NCBI GenBank assembly: GCA_032821775.1
Contig: JAVLRN010000010.1
Span: 620,001-684,000 of the forward strand
Direction: 5' to 3'
DNA: 64,000 bases
DNA from: Sanguinoderma infundibulare
Lineage: Eukaryota > Basidiomycota > Agaricomycetes > Polyporales > Polyporaceae
The notes below the pieces were generated by a model that saw only the letters and a program-made list of their open reading frames with translations, was not told the DNA's origin and searched no databases. This document shows positions 23,466-35,048 of the stretch, one piece after another; position 1 is the stretch's first letter; each line of letters starts with the position of its first letter. Made by a program: the position numbers and the translations under genes.

Positions 23466-24860
23466 GGTGGTTCTGGCTGTACGATTTGCCGTTCTTGAGC
23501 AGGTCGGGGACCTTAATGCAAGACGTCGGCAAATCTTAGCACCGCTCCAACTGTGCCTAAGCCCTGGAGGTTGATATGAAACGCACCGTTACCTTGATCG
23601 AGTAGCGATAAGAAGAGGCGACTCAGCCCAGAGGAACCGAGTGTGGAATCGGCTCGAATTCCTCAGCATTCGATGGCGGGGGTTTTATACGTAGTCGGAG
23701 GCTGATCGTGGGGAACACAGCGGTTGACTTTACGTCACCAGATCATGGCTAGCAGTGGCGAACGAAGTGGTTGACTGAAGATCGATACTTTTGAGGCTGG
23801 TATTCACGAGTAAATAGACGTCAGCGGCGAACAAACAGCCGTTGAAACCTGAAAGAGGCTTACAGGCTGGAACACAACACTGCCGACCCCTATCGCGCCA
23901 CTCTGCTGGGCAGCCAGTTGAAGTATCTTCGTCGGTCTTCCAATTTTCCCAAGGAAAGGGAGGTTTCTATCATTGTGTACACGTACTAGCCTCAGCACCT
24001 GATACCATGAGCTGTGAGCGTTTAAGCCATGGCGGGCGCGGACGTAGAGGTGGACGCGGTGGAATGCGAGAAGTCCTACGCTCTGGGTCCGTTCCGCTTC
24101 GGTTTTCTGCGCGTCCGCACCCCGCCGCGCCACTTCGATTGTGTTGGCAGTGTAGGTGTCCGTGAACGTTCAAGCCACGGCTGGCGCCAACTATCAGGAA
24201 GGTAGAGGTGGACGTGGTAAATGCGAGAACAGGAAGGCAGAGGTGGACGCGGTGCAATGCGAGAAGTCCTACGCTCTGGACGCGCGAGGCCCGTTCCGCT
24301 TCGGTTTCCTATTCGTCGGCCGCGGCTTGCATGTTCACGGATACCTGCACCGCTAAGAGCGCACCGAAGTGCGCGTGAAACAGCGAGGGCGGGAGCACCA
24401 TTTACGTTAGGTCGAAAAGCTTCGGGAAGCTGTCGGCTGCCCGCAGGACTCACGGCGTGCGATCGCGTGAGCGCTAGAAGTTGAACACGATAAAGTCGAA
24501 GGGCCTGGTTCGAATTCGCCGGCACCCGTTACGCATCCGCAACATCTCTCTCCACAGTCTGCCGCCGCTGGGAAATCATGGTCTGTCGCAGGTCCAACGT
24601 GTAGAGATAACGCCAGTAGGTGCAGAGATAGCACCGATAAAGCAGTGCCTGAAGTATTTCGGCAGACGGATCCCAAACTACATCAGAATCATGATGGCAT
24701 TTACTGGCTTACTCACAATGACTAGACGATCTTCGCCATCTATGCCAGACGAGGCGGGTAGATACAATATAAATCTGCGAGGGCATGAAACGAAACGTGC
24801 GCGGAACGGACTCTGAGTACTCACCTAGCAACAACTTGACTCCCAAGTCACTCCTCTACA
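23466..24860. other. Intergenic region with a degenerate duplicated block
   Basis: About 1.4 kb without a credible gene between the decarboxylase start and the ORC3 3' end. It contains the duplicated block at 24010-24330 described separately. A B-box-like string near 24507 was examined as a tRNA and rejected. Confidence 0.5.
24010..24330. repeat. Imperfect direct duplication with 20-60-bp matching cores
   Basis: The string GGACGCGGTGGAATGCGAG (near 24052) followed by AAGTCCTACGCTCTGG recurs near 24248 with one substitution, and each copy continues into CCGTTCCGCTTCGGTTT. The preceding GTGAGCGTTTAAGCCATGG (about 24013) recurs as GTGAACGTTCAAGCCACGG (about 24161). Two units of roughly 120-160 bp in direct orientation, the second carrying an extra internal piece. 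No reading frame is preserved, so it looks like a non-coding local duplication. Confidence 0.7.
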
Positions 24861-27501
24861 TCAGTCAGGAACATCGTAGAAGGTCCGGATGACATGATCA
24901 GGCTTCCTCCCCGTATGCCGCACGAAGCCCATATAGTCGAGCTCGTGCAACGCCCGCATGAAGCGCGCCTGCACCTCGACCTTCCACCGCTCCTCCTCCT
25001 CCTCGCTCATCTCCATCTCCTCGTCCTCCATTTGACCGTTCGCATTTCCGTTGATCATCGGGCCCTTGAGGTGCTTCCGCTGGCTCTCGAGCACGACGGC
25101 GAACGACTCGAACCAGTCAAAGACGTTCACCATCCTCCCCGCCTCGACGGACCGCCTGAACGCGATGCTCGTGTCTGGAAGCTCCCAGAGCTCCAGCTCC
25201 CTCTCGACTGGCATGGCGGGTGCGCCCGTGAGGCCTGCGTACGCGCGCATGAAATCGTGCGGGTGGAGCAGGGCTTGGACGACTGTCGGACGCGGGGCTG
25301 GGTTGATGAGCTCGGAGGGAAAGAGGGTCGTGCCGGTGTACCAGATGTCCCAGAGTGTGCAGTCTTCTAGCCGGACCAGGCGCTGTCTGTTATGATCATG
25401 ATCATAATGAATTGACGATGAGCTAAATCAACGTCAAGACTCACTCGATGTACTCCTGTAACCAGTCGCCGACGCTACTCGCAAGCTCCTTGGTCTGCGC
25501 GTCCTGTGGAACCGGAAGGTCGTCCTCCTGTGCAATTTCGGGCTCGTCAGGTAGCTGGTTCAGCATCTCAACGACCCATGTGCGCGCGTCCACTTCGTCT
25601 CTCCTAACCGCCGCGCTCTCCAACCCAAAAAAGAACGAATGCAGCTCCTGCAGCAGCCTGCGCAGGTTGACCGCAGACAGTTTCCTGCTCGTCCCATCAG
25701 CGACCGCTTAGTTGTCGAGAGAACACAGACGTACCTCACAGCCATACAAACATATCGCATCTGCGTGCTCACACGTCCGCGAAGGACCGCGCTCAAACTC
25801 TCCAAACCATCCAATCTGCCCCCGCGTCCTTCCACGCCCTTTCCGTTTACATTGAGAATGCCATGGGATGTCTCACCAAGCGCGACACGTTCTGCGGTCC
25901 GCGCCACCGCAAATGCGGCCCGCATACAGCGCGCCTGCCGCCGAAAGGCGACACGCGCAGCGGAAACAGCGTTCAGCAGCTCATGCGCCGTCTGCGGACG
26001 CGTGCACCCATCCACGTGCGACTGAGAATCAGATGCTGCGAGGAGGCGCGCATGAAGCGCGTCGACGAGGGGAGCGAACCCGGCAGAAGACGTCAGAGCG
26101 CGCCCGGCGTGGCGCGGGGTCGTGCCGAGGAGCTCGTCGTGGACAAAGGTGCTAAGCGGGCTCGAGAAGTGCTTCAGGTGCGCGAGCTGCAGCATGGTGA
26201 TGAGCGCGTCCGGAGAGGCGGTGTCCCGGGAGGCAAAGTCCACGACGTGCTCGAGCACGCCGGGCCCGAGCATGACGTCTGACTCGAAATCAGGGTGGAA
26301 GAAGGTCTGCAGCGAAATCGAAACCCGGAATGAGTGATGATCGTTTGGAGGGATTGCGTGGGGAGCGAACCTTGGTGAGGACTTCCTTGACCATTACCAG
26401 ACTTTCTGGGGACGCGACTTGGTGTACTCTGAGCAAGGCGAGGGTTGACCGAGGGTAGGCGGTGTGAAGGAACGATGGGGAGGGCGGAGACGTCATCACC
26501 AAAATGAACACCAATGGTAGGTGAGGTATATGCATACTGAAAACGATGTTATGAGTTGATTGAAACTCGAGGTTCATGGACCACCTACCTACAGATGTAG
26601 AACACATCTTGCACAACGTGGGAGTCGAATTTCTCAAACTCGTGCAGGAACACAGTTAAGCGAGGTTGCGTCTCTTGTGCATCATACCATGCGCGTAGCA
26701 GGTTGATGTCAAAGCTAGCGAGAGACGTAGGCTTGCGTTTTCCACTGTCTATTCGCACGGATTGGCACTACACGTTTAAGGAATTCAGAGCGAGCTCACC
26801 TGTGCGATCCACAAAGCCAGTAACGATTGCTTTCATCATGTTCATCACACTGGAACACTCGGCTGGGTACAAGTGAACTTGTAAAGTCGCACGTTCATCT
26901 GCTCCTTGGTCTGCGTGCTCTCTGTCGTTCAACGTGTGCATCACTTCTGAAAGCAATGCAGAGTTTGCGCCTGAAATATGTAGATTCATTAGCCCTACAT
27001 AACCGTGCTTGCATGCGCGAAATTGGTGAACTCACCAGACAAAGCGACGACAGGTAGTTCGGGGTAAGGCAGTCCAGGGAGGACGTCGGTGTATGCGTTC
27101 TTGACCTGTTCAGAAATGTCTTTGACAACCGGCGCGTGTAGTGTTTGAAGGATAGTCTTGAGGGGATGACCAGATCGTCAACGGCATTCTGGAATGCATA
27201 AGACTGGATCACTCACTCGGACGCGGTCCAAACACTTGATCCACGCAGCCTTATACGCTCGCATTTGCAAGTCGTACCCTTCATCGTCCTCTGCATCATT
27301 CACGGATGGTAATGCATCTCCAGCATCTTCAACGGCCAGTTTTTCAAAGGTTATAGGCCCGTTGGCACTTGAAGTACACGTACCAGGTTGACCGGGAGGA
27401 ATGTATATGCAGGTCTGGGCGTGCCGGTTAGCATTGGACGTCATGGACAGGGATATTTGACATGGACAGCACACCTTTGAGGGGTCGTCGAGTTCCTTCA
27501 T
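24861..27501 (-). CDS. ORC3: Origin recognition complex subunit 3
   Basis: Subunit of the nuclear ORC that marks replication origins and loads MCM helicase. The start MKELDDPSK (ATG at 27501) is followed by an intron and TCIYIPPGQPG. Next come YKAAWIKCLDRVR (about 27230), an AAA-like core with PELPVVALSGANSALLSEV (a degenerate Walker A, usual for ORC3), and RLTVFLHEFEKFDSHVVQDVFYI (about 26665-26595), the diagnostic ORC3 line replacing a Walker B. After it are LPLVFILVMTSP, HPDFESDVMLGPGVLEHVVDFA and LQLAHLKHFSSPLS. A winged-helix C-terminal part follows (about 25250-24864), ending TFYDVPD and TGA at 24861. At least seven introns. A 184-bp gap separates its start from DAM1, which runs the other way. 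Confidence 0.85.
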
Positions 27502-27685
27502 TTTGAGGCTATTCGCGATGGGAAGCAGGGAAGCGGGAACAGAGAGGTGGAAGCAGGACAAGACGCGAAGTCTCCAGCCACAGCGGGCCACAGCTCGCCT
27601 GCCACCGACGCGTCCATCCGGCGTCTATCTCGCGTCTTCTCTCTCGTCGTCCCCAACGTCGTCCCCGACGTCGACCTCGCTGGCC
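27502..27685. promoter_or_regulatory. Bidirectional promoter between ORC3 and DAM1
   Basis: Only 184 bp lie between the two start codons of the divergent genes ORC3 (-) and DAM1 (+), so both core promoters and 5' UTRs must fit here. The sequence is GC-rich, with repeated CGTC/GTCCCC motifs near 27645-27675. No TATA box is evident. Shared cell-cycle control of an origin factor and a kinetochore factor is plausible but inferred from layout only. Confidence 0.6.
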
Positions 27686-28732
27686 ATGCCCCCAAATCCC
27701 CCACAGACACCTCTCCGTCGCCTCTCGCAAGGCTCTCTCTCTCGCCTTTCGCGCTCTGGCGCGTACCCCAACGCGCCCCATGGCCTTGGCTTTCTCGAAC
27801 CCGCGCTCGCGGAACTCATCGACGAGGCTGAGGCACTCCAAACCAACGTCGAGGGGCTCAAGAGCCTGGATATCGCGCTCGAGACCTTCAACGAGAGCTT
27901 CGCGAGCTGGCTGTATGTCATGAACATGAATGCGTTGACGATCGACTGGCCCCAGGTGCGCTTGCATCTGTATCGAACCCTTCCGTTGACTCAACTCGGG
28001 TGGTTTCATAGGCACCGGGCGACGCGTCGTTTGTCATGGCTGCGCGACGAGCAGGTATGTCGCACCTTAGCGTGATCATCCAGGCGCTTCTTGACAGAAG
28101 CATAAACCCAGAGCAAGATGCGCAAGCTGCCCTCGAGGCTATCCGAGCCGCAGAAGCCGCCGCCCGCCGCCCTCCTGCACCGCCAGAACCAACGGCGACC
28201 ACCGAGCCATCCGCCTTGTCGCCACCAGAGGCACGCACGGAAGCCACCAGCGCCTCAGCGACGACATCAGCGAACAAGGCTGCCCCGAAAGCGAAGAAGA
28301 AAGGCGCAAAACCGAAGATGACCGCCAAGGAGAAGCGCGAACGCGGCCTCGAGCTCGAGCGGATCCTCGCAGCGTTGCCTCTCGAGTTCAGAGGCGACGA
28401 TCCCAACTTGAGGAGGCACGTAGAGCTAGTCATCGAGAAGTTCTTGGACAACCCCGGGAATGCGTTCAATAGTACGTGCCTTCTTCCGTAACTGACATTT
28501 CATTTCGCTCCATGAGATGATGATTTGTTGCAGTCGTCGCGTTCGTGAAGCCACCAGATCTGAATCAAGCCAGGGTAAACAAGTGTCTGATTGCGATGGT
28601 GAACCGGAAGATCGTGAAGAAAGACAACAGCACGGTGAGTGCCCTTGACGATGCACTGTCATGTTTTATTTTGGTTCCTGATCTCGACGCCAGGGAGCTG
28701 TTTTGTACCATTGGAATGGTCTACCTCCATGA
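27686..28732 (+). CDS. DAM1: DASH/Dam1 complex subunit Dam1
   Basis: Outer-kinetochore protein of the DASH ring that couples chromosomes to spindle microtubules. Five exons splice to exactly 270 codons plus stop (27686-27955, 28012-28054, 28112-28471, 28534-28634, 28694-28732). The N-terminal part holds the Dam1 family block LEPALAELIDEAEALQTNVEGL...TFNESFASWLYVMNMNALTIDWP (about 27792-27952). A Pro/Ala-rich linker and a basic Lys-rich segment (KAKKKGAKPKMTAKEKRERG) follow, then a C-terminal helical region ending KKDNST-GAVLYHWNGLPP. The linker and tail are typical places for Aurora kinase sites, but none is proven here. ATG at 27686 is chosen because the Dam1 block begins soon after it. Confidence 0.85.
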
Positions 28733-29013
28733 ATGCTTGAACACTGTATCCATAGTCCTTCTCTTTGTCGTTATGTCGCGCTGCTGTATCATAGCCTTTC
28801 TGTTCTCCTGGCGAGAACGATGCCTGACCGATGGCGAGAAAACACCGGCTGAGTACGGAGGCAAGGGACCTCAAACAGACATCCAGAACCTCTTCAAATG
28901 CTATGGGGGATGCAATCCGAATCTCACAAGAAGATACCTGATATAATTACAAACGTGCGACACTTTGTACTTCTCTCGTGTATCACTCACTGCTCGTTTT
29001 ACTTCTCACAACC

Positions 29014-31165
29014 TCAGATGACGTCCTCACTGCAAGCCGCACGTATCAGCGCCTCGGCTTCCGGAGACCGGGGCTTGATGATGCACTCAAAAGGCTCCGG
29101 ATATCTGGGGAGCAAAATCAGCAGAGTACGAGAACCAGACCTACGACTCAGACACTTACGATATGACGCCGTGGGTCATCTTTACGGTCTCCGCCAGTCG
29201 GATGGGCTCACCGCGCTCGTTGCAGGGCGCTTCGATGGTCATGGTGTGGAGGATTGCCGTCACGGCGGCGTAGACCGAGCTCTCTGCGAAGTGGAGTCCT
29301 GGGCAAATCCTGCAGCGAAGAAGCGTTGAGGACACGATACCAGTGGTTACGAAGGTCAGACTTGAGCGACTCTACCTTCTTCCATACCCAAAGACAATCT
29401 CAGAGGGATCTTGGACGCTGCGGTCCAGCTTCCCGTCCTTGAGGAATCGCTCGGGCTTAAAGGCCTCGGGGTCCGGGTAGATCTCCGGGTCTCGCGCGTA
29501 TGCCCTAATACCAGACATCAGAGACCACTTCATAACTGACATCGTAACAAGATGCATACCAGAGGTTGGCTACCACCGCGGACCGGGCAGGGATGCGATA
29601 TCCTCTGTACTCGTCTTCGTCCATGGAGAGATGCACGAGCGCGAGCGGCACGACGGGCCTCCAGCGCAAACACTCCTTGATCAGTGCAGAGACGTACGGG
29701 AGGTCCTTCCCGTCGTCGAACGTGGGCATGCGGTGCGGGCCCACGACGGCCTCGAGTTCTGCCTGGGCGCGTTTCTGGACCTCGGGGAATGATGCCATGG
29801 CGATGTAGAAAGTCTGAAGCGTCGACAGCATCTGGATAACAAGGTGGTCAATAGTCTGCGCCGAGCGAGGCATCAGTTAGAACATGAACGCACGGTGTCT
29901 GCTCCACCTGGGTGCCGGGTGCCCAATGCGTCTGTTTTAGCAAGCGGGTTGTTCCAGGCGGGCGCCGCGACTTACCGGTATTCCCGGACGCGACGGTGTT
30001 CTTGGACAGTTCTTCCTCTTCTGCCGCCACGTCCCCTTCAACGTCGAGGTGGGCAATGTGCTCCAGGAGTGCACTGGCCATGGAGGGCAACAGGCGGCCC
30101 TCGCGCTGGAGAGCAAGGTTATACCGGATGCTCGATCAGTCATGGATCCTTGCAAACACTACCCGCGGAGATTTCCACTTACTAGTGCGACCATGGCCGC
30201 CTCCCAGGGCAGATCTCTCATTGCACTAGCCTTCGGGTAAGATTCCCTTGCATCTCGCTTGAAGCGCCCGCCGGGCATGAATGACGGAAGGAAAGCCAGT
30301 TTCGGGAATGACTCGACGAGGTACTTGCCAGGGAGGAAAATCTGGGAGAAGGCGGCCATCGCCGTCTCGGCGACCTCGATGTAGTCCGTACCCTTGTCCT
30401 TGTCGACGTCGATGCCGTACCCCACTCGCATGAAGGTTGCACCAAACAAGCTGCAATGGTCGCATGTGAGAATCGCGGCGCTGAAACATGCGAAAGGACG
30501 GATAGTTTACTGTCGTCCGTGCCGGAGGAAATCTTCCGGGCTATCGATGATGCGGAGCAGGTACTTGCATGTCTCGCGTTGTTGGATTGGACGATAACGC
30601 GGCACTGCGTTTACGTGCATATGTTCGTGTAGGAGGCGCCTCGTCCTCCTCCATCGAGCCCCGTATGCGGACGCTCCAAGCTGCCACGACCAGCCGCCCC
30701 TGGAAAAGCAATGCGACTGATAAAGTGCTGAATCATGACAGAGAGAAGATGTGGGCTCACAATGAAGACATGACCGAGAAGAGCCTGTCGGAATAATTGG
30801 CCGAACGCTTCTGCAGGAGGTCCACTGCCGTCTTGTGCGTGCCCAGGACTATCATTGGTTGACCGCATGCGTTCAGGTAGACGATGTCTCCTGCGGTAGT
30901 GTTCAGCTCAGGAATGGAAATTCCGAAGGTCACGGTCAAGAGGCGTACCGTATTTTGCACACAAGTCACGATAGGCAGGTTCCATGTCACGAGTCGGAAC
31001 ATCGAGGAGGTTGCCGATAATAGGATACCCTGGAGGACTTGGAGGGAGCGGAGGCCTGGTTGATGCGGTCCGCAGCCGTCTAGCCCTCCAAAGGAGGGCG
31101 ATGACAAGAGCGACGAAGGGGATGATCCACCGAGAGACGTCTGCTATCATAGTGGGAGACGGCAC
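29014..31165 (-). CDS. Cytochrome P450 monooxygenase, complete
   Basis: Full-length microsomal P450. The start MPSPTMIADVSRW at 31165 leads into a membrane anchor (IIPFVALVIALLW), then the proline hinge PPLPPSPPGYPIIGNLL. The I-helix GGADT is formed across introns (NTG/GADT then MLSTLQTFYIAM, about 29990-29790). ExxR is KECLRWRPV (about 29670). The PERF segment is PDPEAFKPERF, and the haem loop FGYGRR/ICPG is split by an intron at about 29380-29310 and keeps its Cys. It ends EDVI with TGA at 29014-29016. All splice borders checked are GT-AG. Substrate unknown. It is convergent with DAM1. Similar architecture to the P450 at 1-2.3 kb. Confidence 0.9.
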
Positions 31166-32307
31166 GGCAGGGGAGAGATGAAGCTGCGGGCTCCCATGAG
31201 AGCGCGTCGAGGGCTTATATGTATACCTACAGCCGGGGAACCGACCGTTGCGTATCTTCCCGGGAACAGGCTTACATATCTCGGGTTAAGAGTGGCATGG
31301 TGTACGTCTGTCGGATAAGTGAGTCGACCAATTCTGTGAGCACCAAACGCATCATTCAGGTATACACCTGCCTGCCTTAAGAATGAGCGCACCCGAGTGG
31401 CTGCTTCCCTTACATGAACCAGACAGCATGAGAACATTGACCCACTCGCGGGTTGAGCGGGTGGCTCTAATCTGACAGAGTGGCGTACGTGTGGAGGGTG
31501 GGAAGGTTGCGTACCCCATTACTTAGCATCAGCCACCGTGAGGGTAAGTAGACGAAGTTGAACGAAACGTAGTCTCGTACCTAAAAACCGCACCACTCAA
31601 TTTTCATTCTTTGCGACCATGCGAGCCGTCAATGTTCGGGAAGATATTCCAACACCAGGATCGACAGGTGTCGTTAACGTCCAAGGGTGGATCCCAATGG
31701 TAGAGTTCGACTGCTAACGCTGAAAGGGACAAAGTTAGGTTTTGTAGTACTAGGTTCGAGATAGGACAAACCTTACAAACTCAGCGGCCATTATCTCGGA
31801 CTCAGCCGTGCCGTGCAAGGCAGGGCATGGTGAGGTTTGTCGGGAGCATGAATTGAACGAAGAAGCACTGGACAGCCTTTCGGCAGTCTCCGGCAAGTTC
31901 AACTCGGTACCAAAGGACACTGAACTGGTTCGCCTCTATCCTGCGTTCGCCGAGCAGGACGTACAGCTCGGTTCTTACTGGAGTCGCTTTCCTATCCTCG
32001 ACTCCCATATCTAACTGCATACAACAAACTGGATCTGTCTAGCATTCTGCCCTACAGTGCCTGTCCTCTGTAAGTCGTAAAAACACAATGTAACTTCAAC
32101 ATCACATTCAGCATTATTCACAGCACAAATGACAGCGAGGGACAGCATCATAAACCACACTATGTGGGGACAGCAATGAACATGCATTACAATATACATA
32201 CACCACAAATATTAAGTCAAGAACATATGGAGTTATGGAATCCGAGCTGACAGCCAAGACATCTATGAGCAAGGCAAAGGGGGAGGATGGGGGAGCCGAT
32301 GAACTTA
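31166..32307. other. P450 upstream region passing into degenerate sequence
   Basis: The first few hundred bases hold the P450 promoter. A short inverted repeat, CCACTCGCGGGTTGAGCGGGTGG, lies at about 31442-31465. Beyond about 31800 the sequence becomes AT-richer, with no frame longer than about 75 codons. Minus-strand scraps here could be decayed 3' sequence of the RNA-dependent RNA polymerase remnant, but I cannot align them. Confidence 0.4.
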
Positions 32308-33293
32308 TATGAATGTGTGGTGAATCATATCAGCTGCATTGTATCCATTCACATAAATGGGATCTTCGTGGAAGAGAGAATACAGGCCAATCAGCGCAGG
32401 GGAGAGCCCCGAGAGGAGGCTCTCCTGCAACTTCCGGCGACTCACGTTGGAATTGTGAAGTCCCTCAAGATCCTTTGCGAGGTTGGTAACCTGTTGGATG
32501 GTGCCCATATCCTCAAAAATGACAACCACAACATCTAGAGCAAATGGGATCAGCCTGAGGCTAGTGGATGGTCACAGATGACAAAACAAAAGCATACCTC
32601 CATCATAGTCTACACAGTTTCAAATAGTTCAGCTGGGAAGCTAACTTGCACTCACAACACCACTCACCTCCTCCAGCGAGGTAGCTGGCAAACCAATGGG
32701 GCCCAGTATTGGAAGCACAGTGACATTGGTGTATGCCGAAAGTTCCATGCACTCTACAGCCATAACCTACGCACATAACACGAATGATCAGCATGCGTCA
32801 CTTATGAATAATGTCTTACTCGATATACCTCCTGGACATCCAACGGAAGGTGATTCGGATTACGATAGATCTGTCAAGCTACGCATCAGCAAGTTACAAA
32901 TGGTTGTACTCAGAAGAACAAGTATACCAAGACATCGCCGAGGAGCTGGTTGCGATTCAAGTTGTCCACATCCTTGAGGTTCTTCGTCGACTTGAAGTGG
33001 ATCTCCCCCTCATGCAACACGCTAATCGGATCTGCTTCACAGTCATCTGGCTGCACATGGTATAGTAAATGATGGAATCACACACCTGCTATGATAAATG
33101 CCTCAATGGAATGGGAAACAGCGATGTGGTAGTCATGGATGATGTCCCCACGATGATGAGCATCACTACCATCTTCAGCTTGTTGTACTGAAGCTCCAGC
33201 TCCAGCAGGTTGAATCCAGCCTGGACAAGGTCTAGGATGATGGCGTGAATGGTGAGCGGCCAGCCCGTCGCCTGGTTGCACAGAAGGAGCCAC
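32308..33293 (-). pseudogene. RNA-dependent RNA polymerase remnant (QDE-1/RdRP family of RNA silencing)
   Basis: Minus-strand pieces, in order, match the catalytic core of eukaryotic silencing RdRPs: QAGFNLLELELQYNKLKMVV (about 33230), HDYHIAVSHSIEAFIIA (33145-33095), then after an intron DPISVLHEGEIHFKSTKNL (about 33035) and NRNQLLGDVLVY. After an intron come YRNPNHLPLDVQ and MELSAYTNVTVLPILGPI (about 32750). The catalytic site SYLAGG/DYDG/D is restored by removing introns with good borders (32597-32535 is one). GLSPALIGLYSLFHEDPIYVNGY follows (about 32400-32330). The DYDGD triad residues are intact. Two frame breaks are visible, one before HDYHIAV and one just before the LAGG line. Only some 300 of the usual 1,000 or more residues are present. 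It is therefore a relic, not a working gene. Confidence 0.75.
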
Positions 33294-33612
33294 AGCAGGT
33301 AGACAATGGAGAGCGAGGGCGAGGGGGCCGAATGTAAGTACTTACCACCCTATGATCTCCACCCACGTCCGCGCCCACACGTCCCCATGCACTTCCTCAT
33401 CCTCCTCATTGTCATCCTCTTCATCCTCCACAGCCTCGTGTCGTAGTACTTGGTGGGGCGACGACAGTGAGGGCGCGTTGGTGGATGAGCCCTCGGAGAT
33501 GGACTGCTGAGAGGGAAGGAGCTGCAGTGGGGAGACAATCCAGGACAGGCTGCAGGGCTTCTGAAGATGGTCAGACAAAGATGGCAACATGGCAGGCGGA
33601 AGGAGAGACAAG

Positions 33613-33760
33613 GAGAGGCCACAGTCCTAGACGCTCGATTCGGTAGCATGTCTGTGGCACCACCAAATCGAGCATCTAAGACTTTGGACTCTCCTCCCAC
33701 TCGCCACGTTGCCTCTCTCTCGAGCACATCCCTCCTCACTATGCCCGAGGCATCCCAGCT
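33613..33760 (+). repeat. Hairpin repeat, left copy
   Basis: An imperfect palindrome: GTCCTAGACGCTCGATTCGG (33624-33643) faces CCAAATCGAGCATCTAAGAC (33663-33682) across a short loop. On its right follow CTCCTCCCACTCGCCAC (33691-33707) and a ~50-bp flank containing CTCTCTCGAGCACATCCCTC. The whole right side recurs, reverse-complemented, at the left side of the copy near 37.7 kb. Confidence 0.75.
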
Positions 33761-34864
33761 CACCCCCCAGGTGTCTCCCACCTTGCCCAACAAATGCTCT
33801 CGCCACACTTGACCAGGCCATCCCCAATGACGATGACTTCATCCCCAATGTGGTCCTCATTGCTTCATCTGTTGCGCTCTGCCATGTCGACGACATTCAG
33901 GCCTTTGGAACCAACTTTCGCTCGTTCTTCTCGCTATCTGAACCCAGTGTGTTCTCATCACGACTGCCGAGGGGCTGTTGGGTGGGTGGAACCAGAGCAG
34001 TTGATTGTGTGACGACGGGCACTGGGTTGACGACAATGGGCTTCTGGACGCCGTTCGCTATCAGCACTCCCACCTTCTGCCAAATTTTGCTCCCAAAGGA
34101 GGTGTTGTGGCTCCTAGCCTTCATTCTTTTCCCTGTCATATGTGCTCCTCCCTTTGTCCCTTGGTCACCTCCAGTCGAGCGCCATCCTGCCATTGTATGG
34201 TCTGTGGAGCGCACGGTGGAGAGAAAGCATGCGGGCCCAACGACAATGGCCTCATCCACGACCCCGATGCTGGCGAGAGCGTCCAGGACAACGATGATGA
34301 CAAGGACAAGCCAAAGATGGACACCAAGGCCACACTCCCAACCACTCACTGCAGCTGGCAACTACTGCTGCCTCCACTCTCCACCCCCATTACCAGCAGT
34401 ACCTGCACCCATCCCACTCCCGTGCTGATGATCCTTGCTATGCATACCCCGATCAGCATCGTTCGCACTGCCGGGGCCGCTCAATCTCGCATAGACAGTC
34501 CTTCTGCAGCCACTCCCTCTCCCGTGCCTCTGCCAGCAACCTCGAAGACATGCTCATCGAGGTGATGACCGCTGGCGATGACAATGTTTCCCACCCCCAT
34601 GGCCATCATGCCGTCCACCCTGTACAGCATCTGGCATGTCACCATTCGACTTCTCCCGGACATGACTATCACCTCGGGCTTCTGTCCCAGCATGCCCGGG
34701 TGCGTGCATCCTCCATGCTTGTTGGCTGCGGTGTCCCCAGCCAGATCACGTCTCCTCCTGGGCTGCTGGTTGCCCCTGGCCAGTTGCAGACGTTCCAAAT
34801 GCACATCTTTGTACCCCTTGTCACTGGCGCACCTGTCAGGAAGTCCAGGCTAGGTGCATCAGGT

Positions 34865-35048
34865 CCTTCTCGGTCTTGGACTCTCAGTCTTGGGCTCTCG
34901 CTCTTGCTCTCGGGCTCTCGCTCTTGCTCTCGGGCTCTTGCTCTTGCTCTCTGACTCGGACTCTCGCGCTTGAACTTGGACTCTCAGACTCGGTCTTGGT
35001 CTTTTGGTCTTGGTCTTGGTCTCTCGGTCTCGCTCTCTGACTCTCGCT
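34865..35048. repeat. CT-rich simple-sequence tract
   Basis: About 180 bp of degenerate CTCT/CTTG/CTCGG units (for example CTCTTGCTCTCGGGCTCTCG repeated with changes). On the - strand it reads as Arg/Glu/Ser/Lys runs without meaning. It ends exactly where the ubiquitin-like frame begins, so it may be a decayed, expanded polypyrimidine stretch of a captured intron. Confidence 0.7.

Noticed and set aside
24495..24530. GGTTCGAATTCGCC near 24507 as a tRNA B box
   Set aside because: The flanking stem does not pair and no A box or acceptor stem is present.
31442..31465. Palindrome near 31450 as a terminator or operator
   Set aside because: A short isolated inverted repeat in eukaryotic intergenic DNA carries no clear functional meaning.
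32599..32610. RdRP catalytic motif apparently mutated to DYDGG
   Set aside because: The final G is the start of a GT donor; splicing 32597-32535 restores DYDGD.
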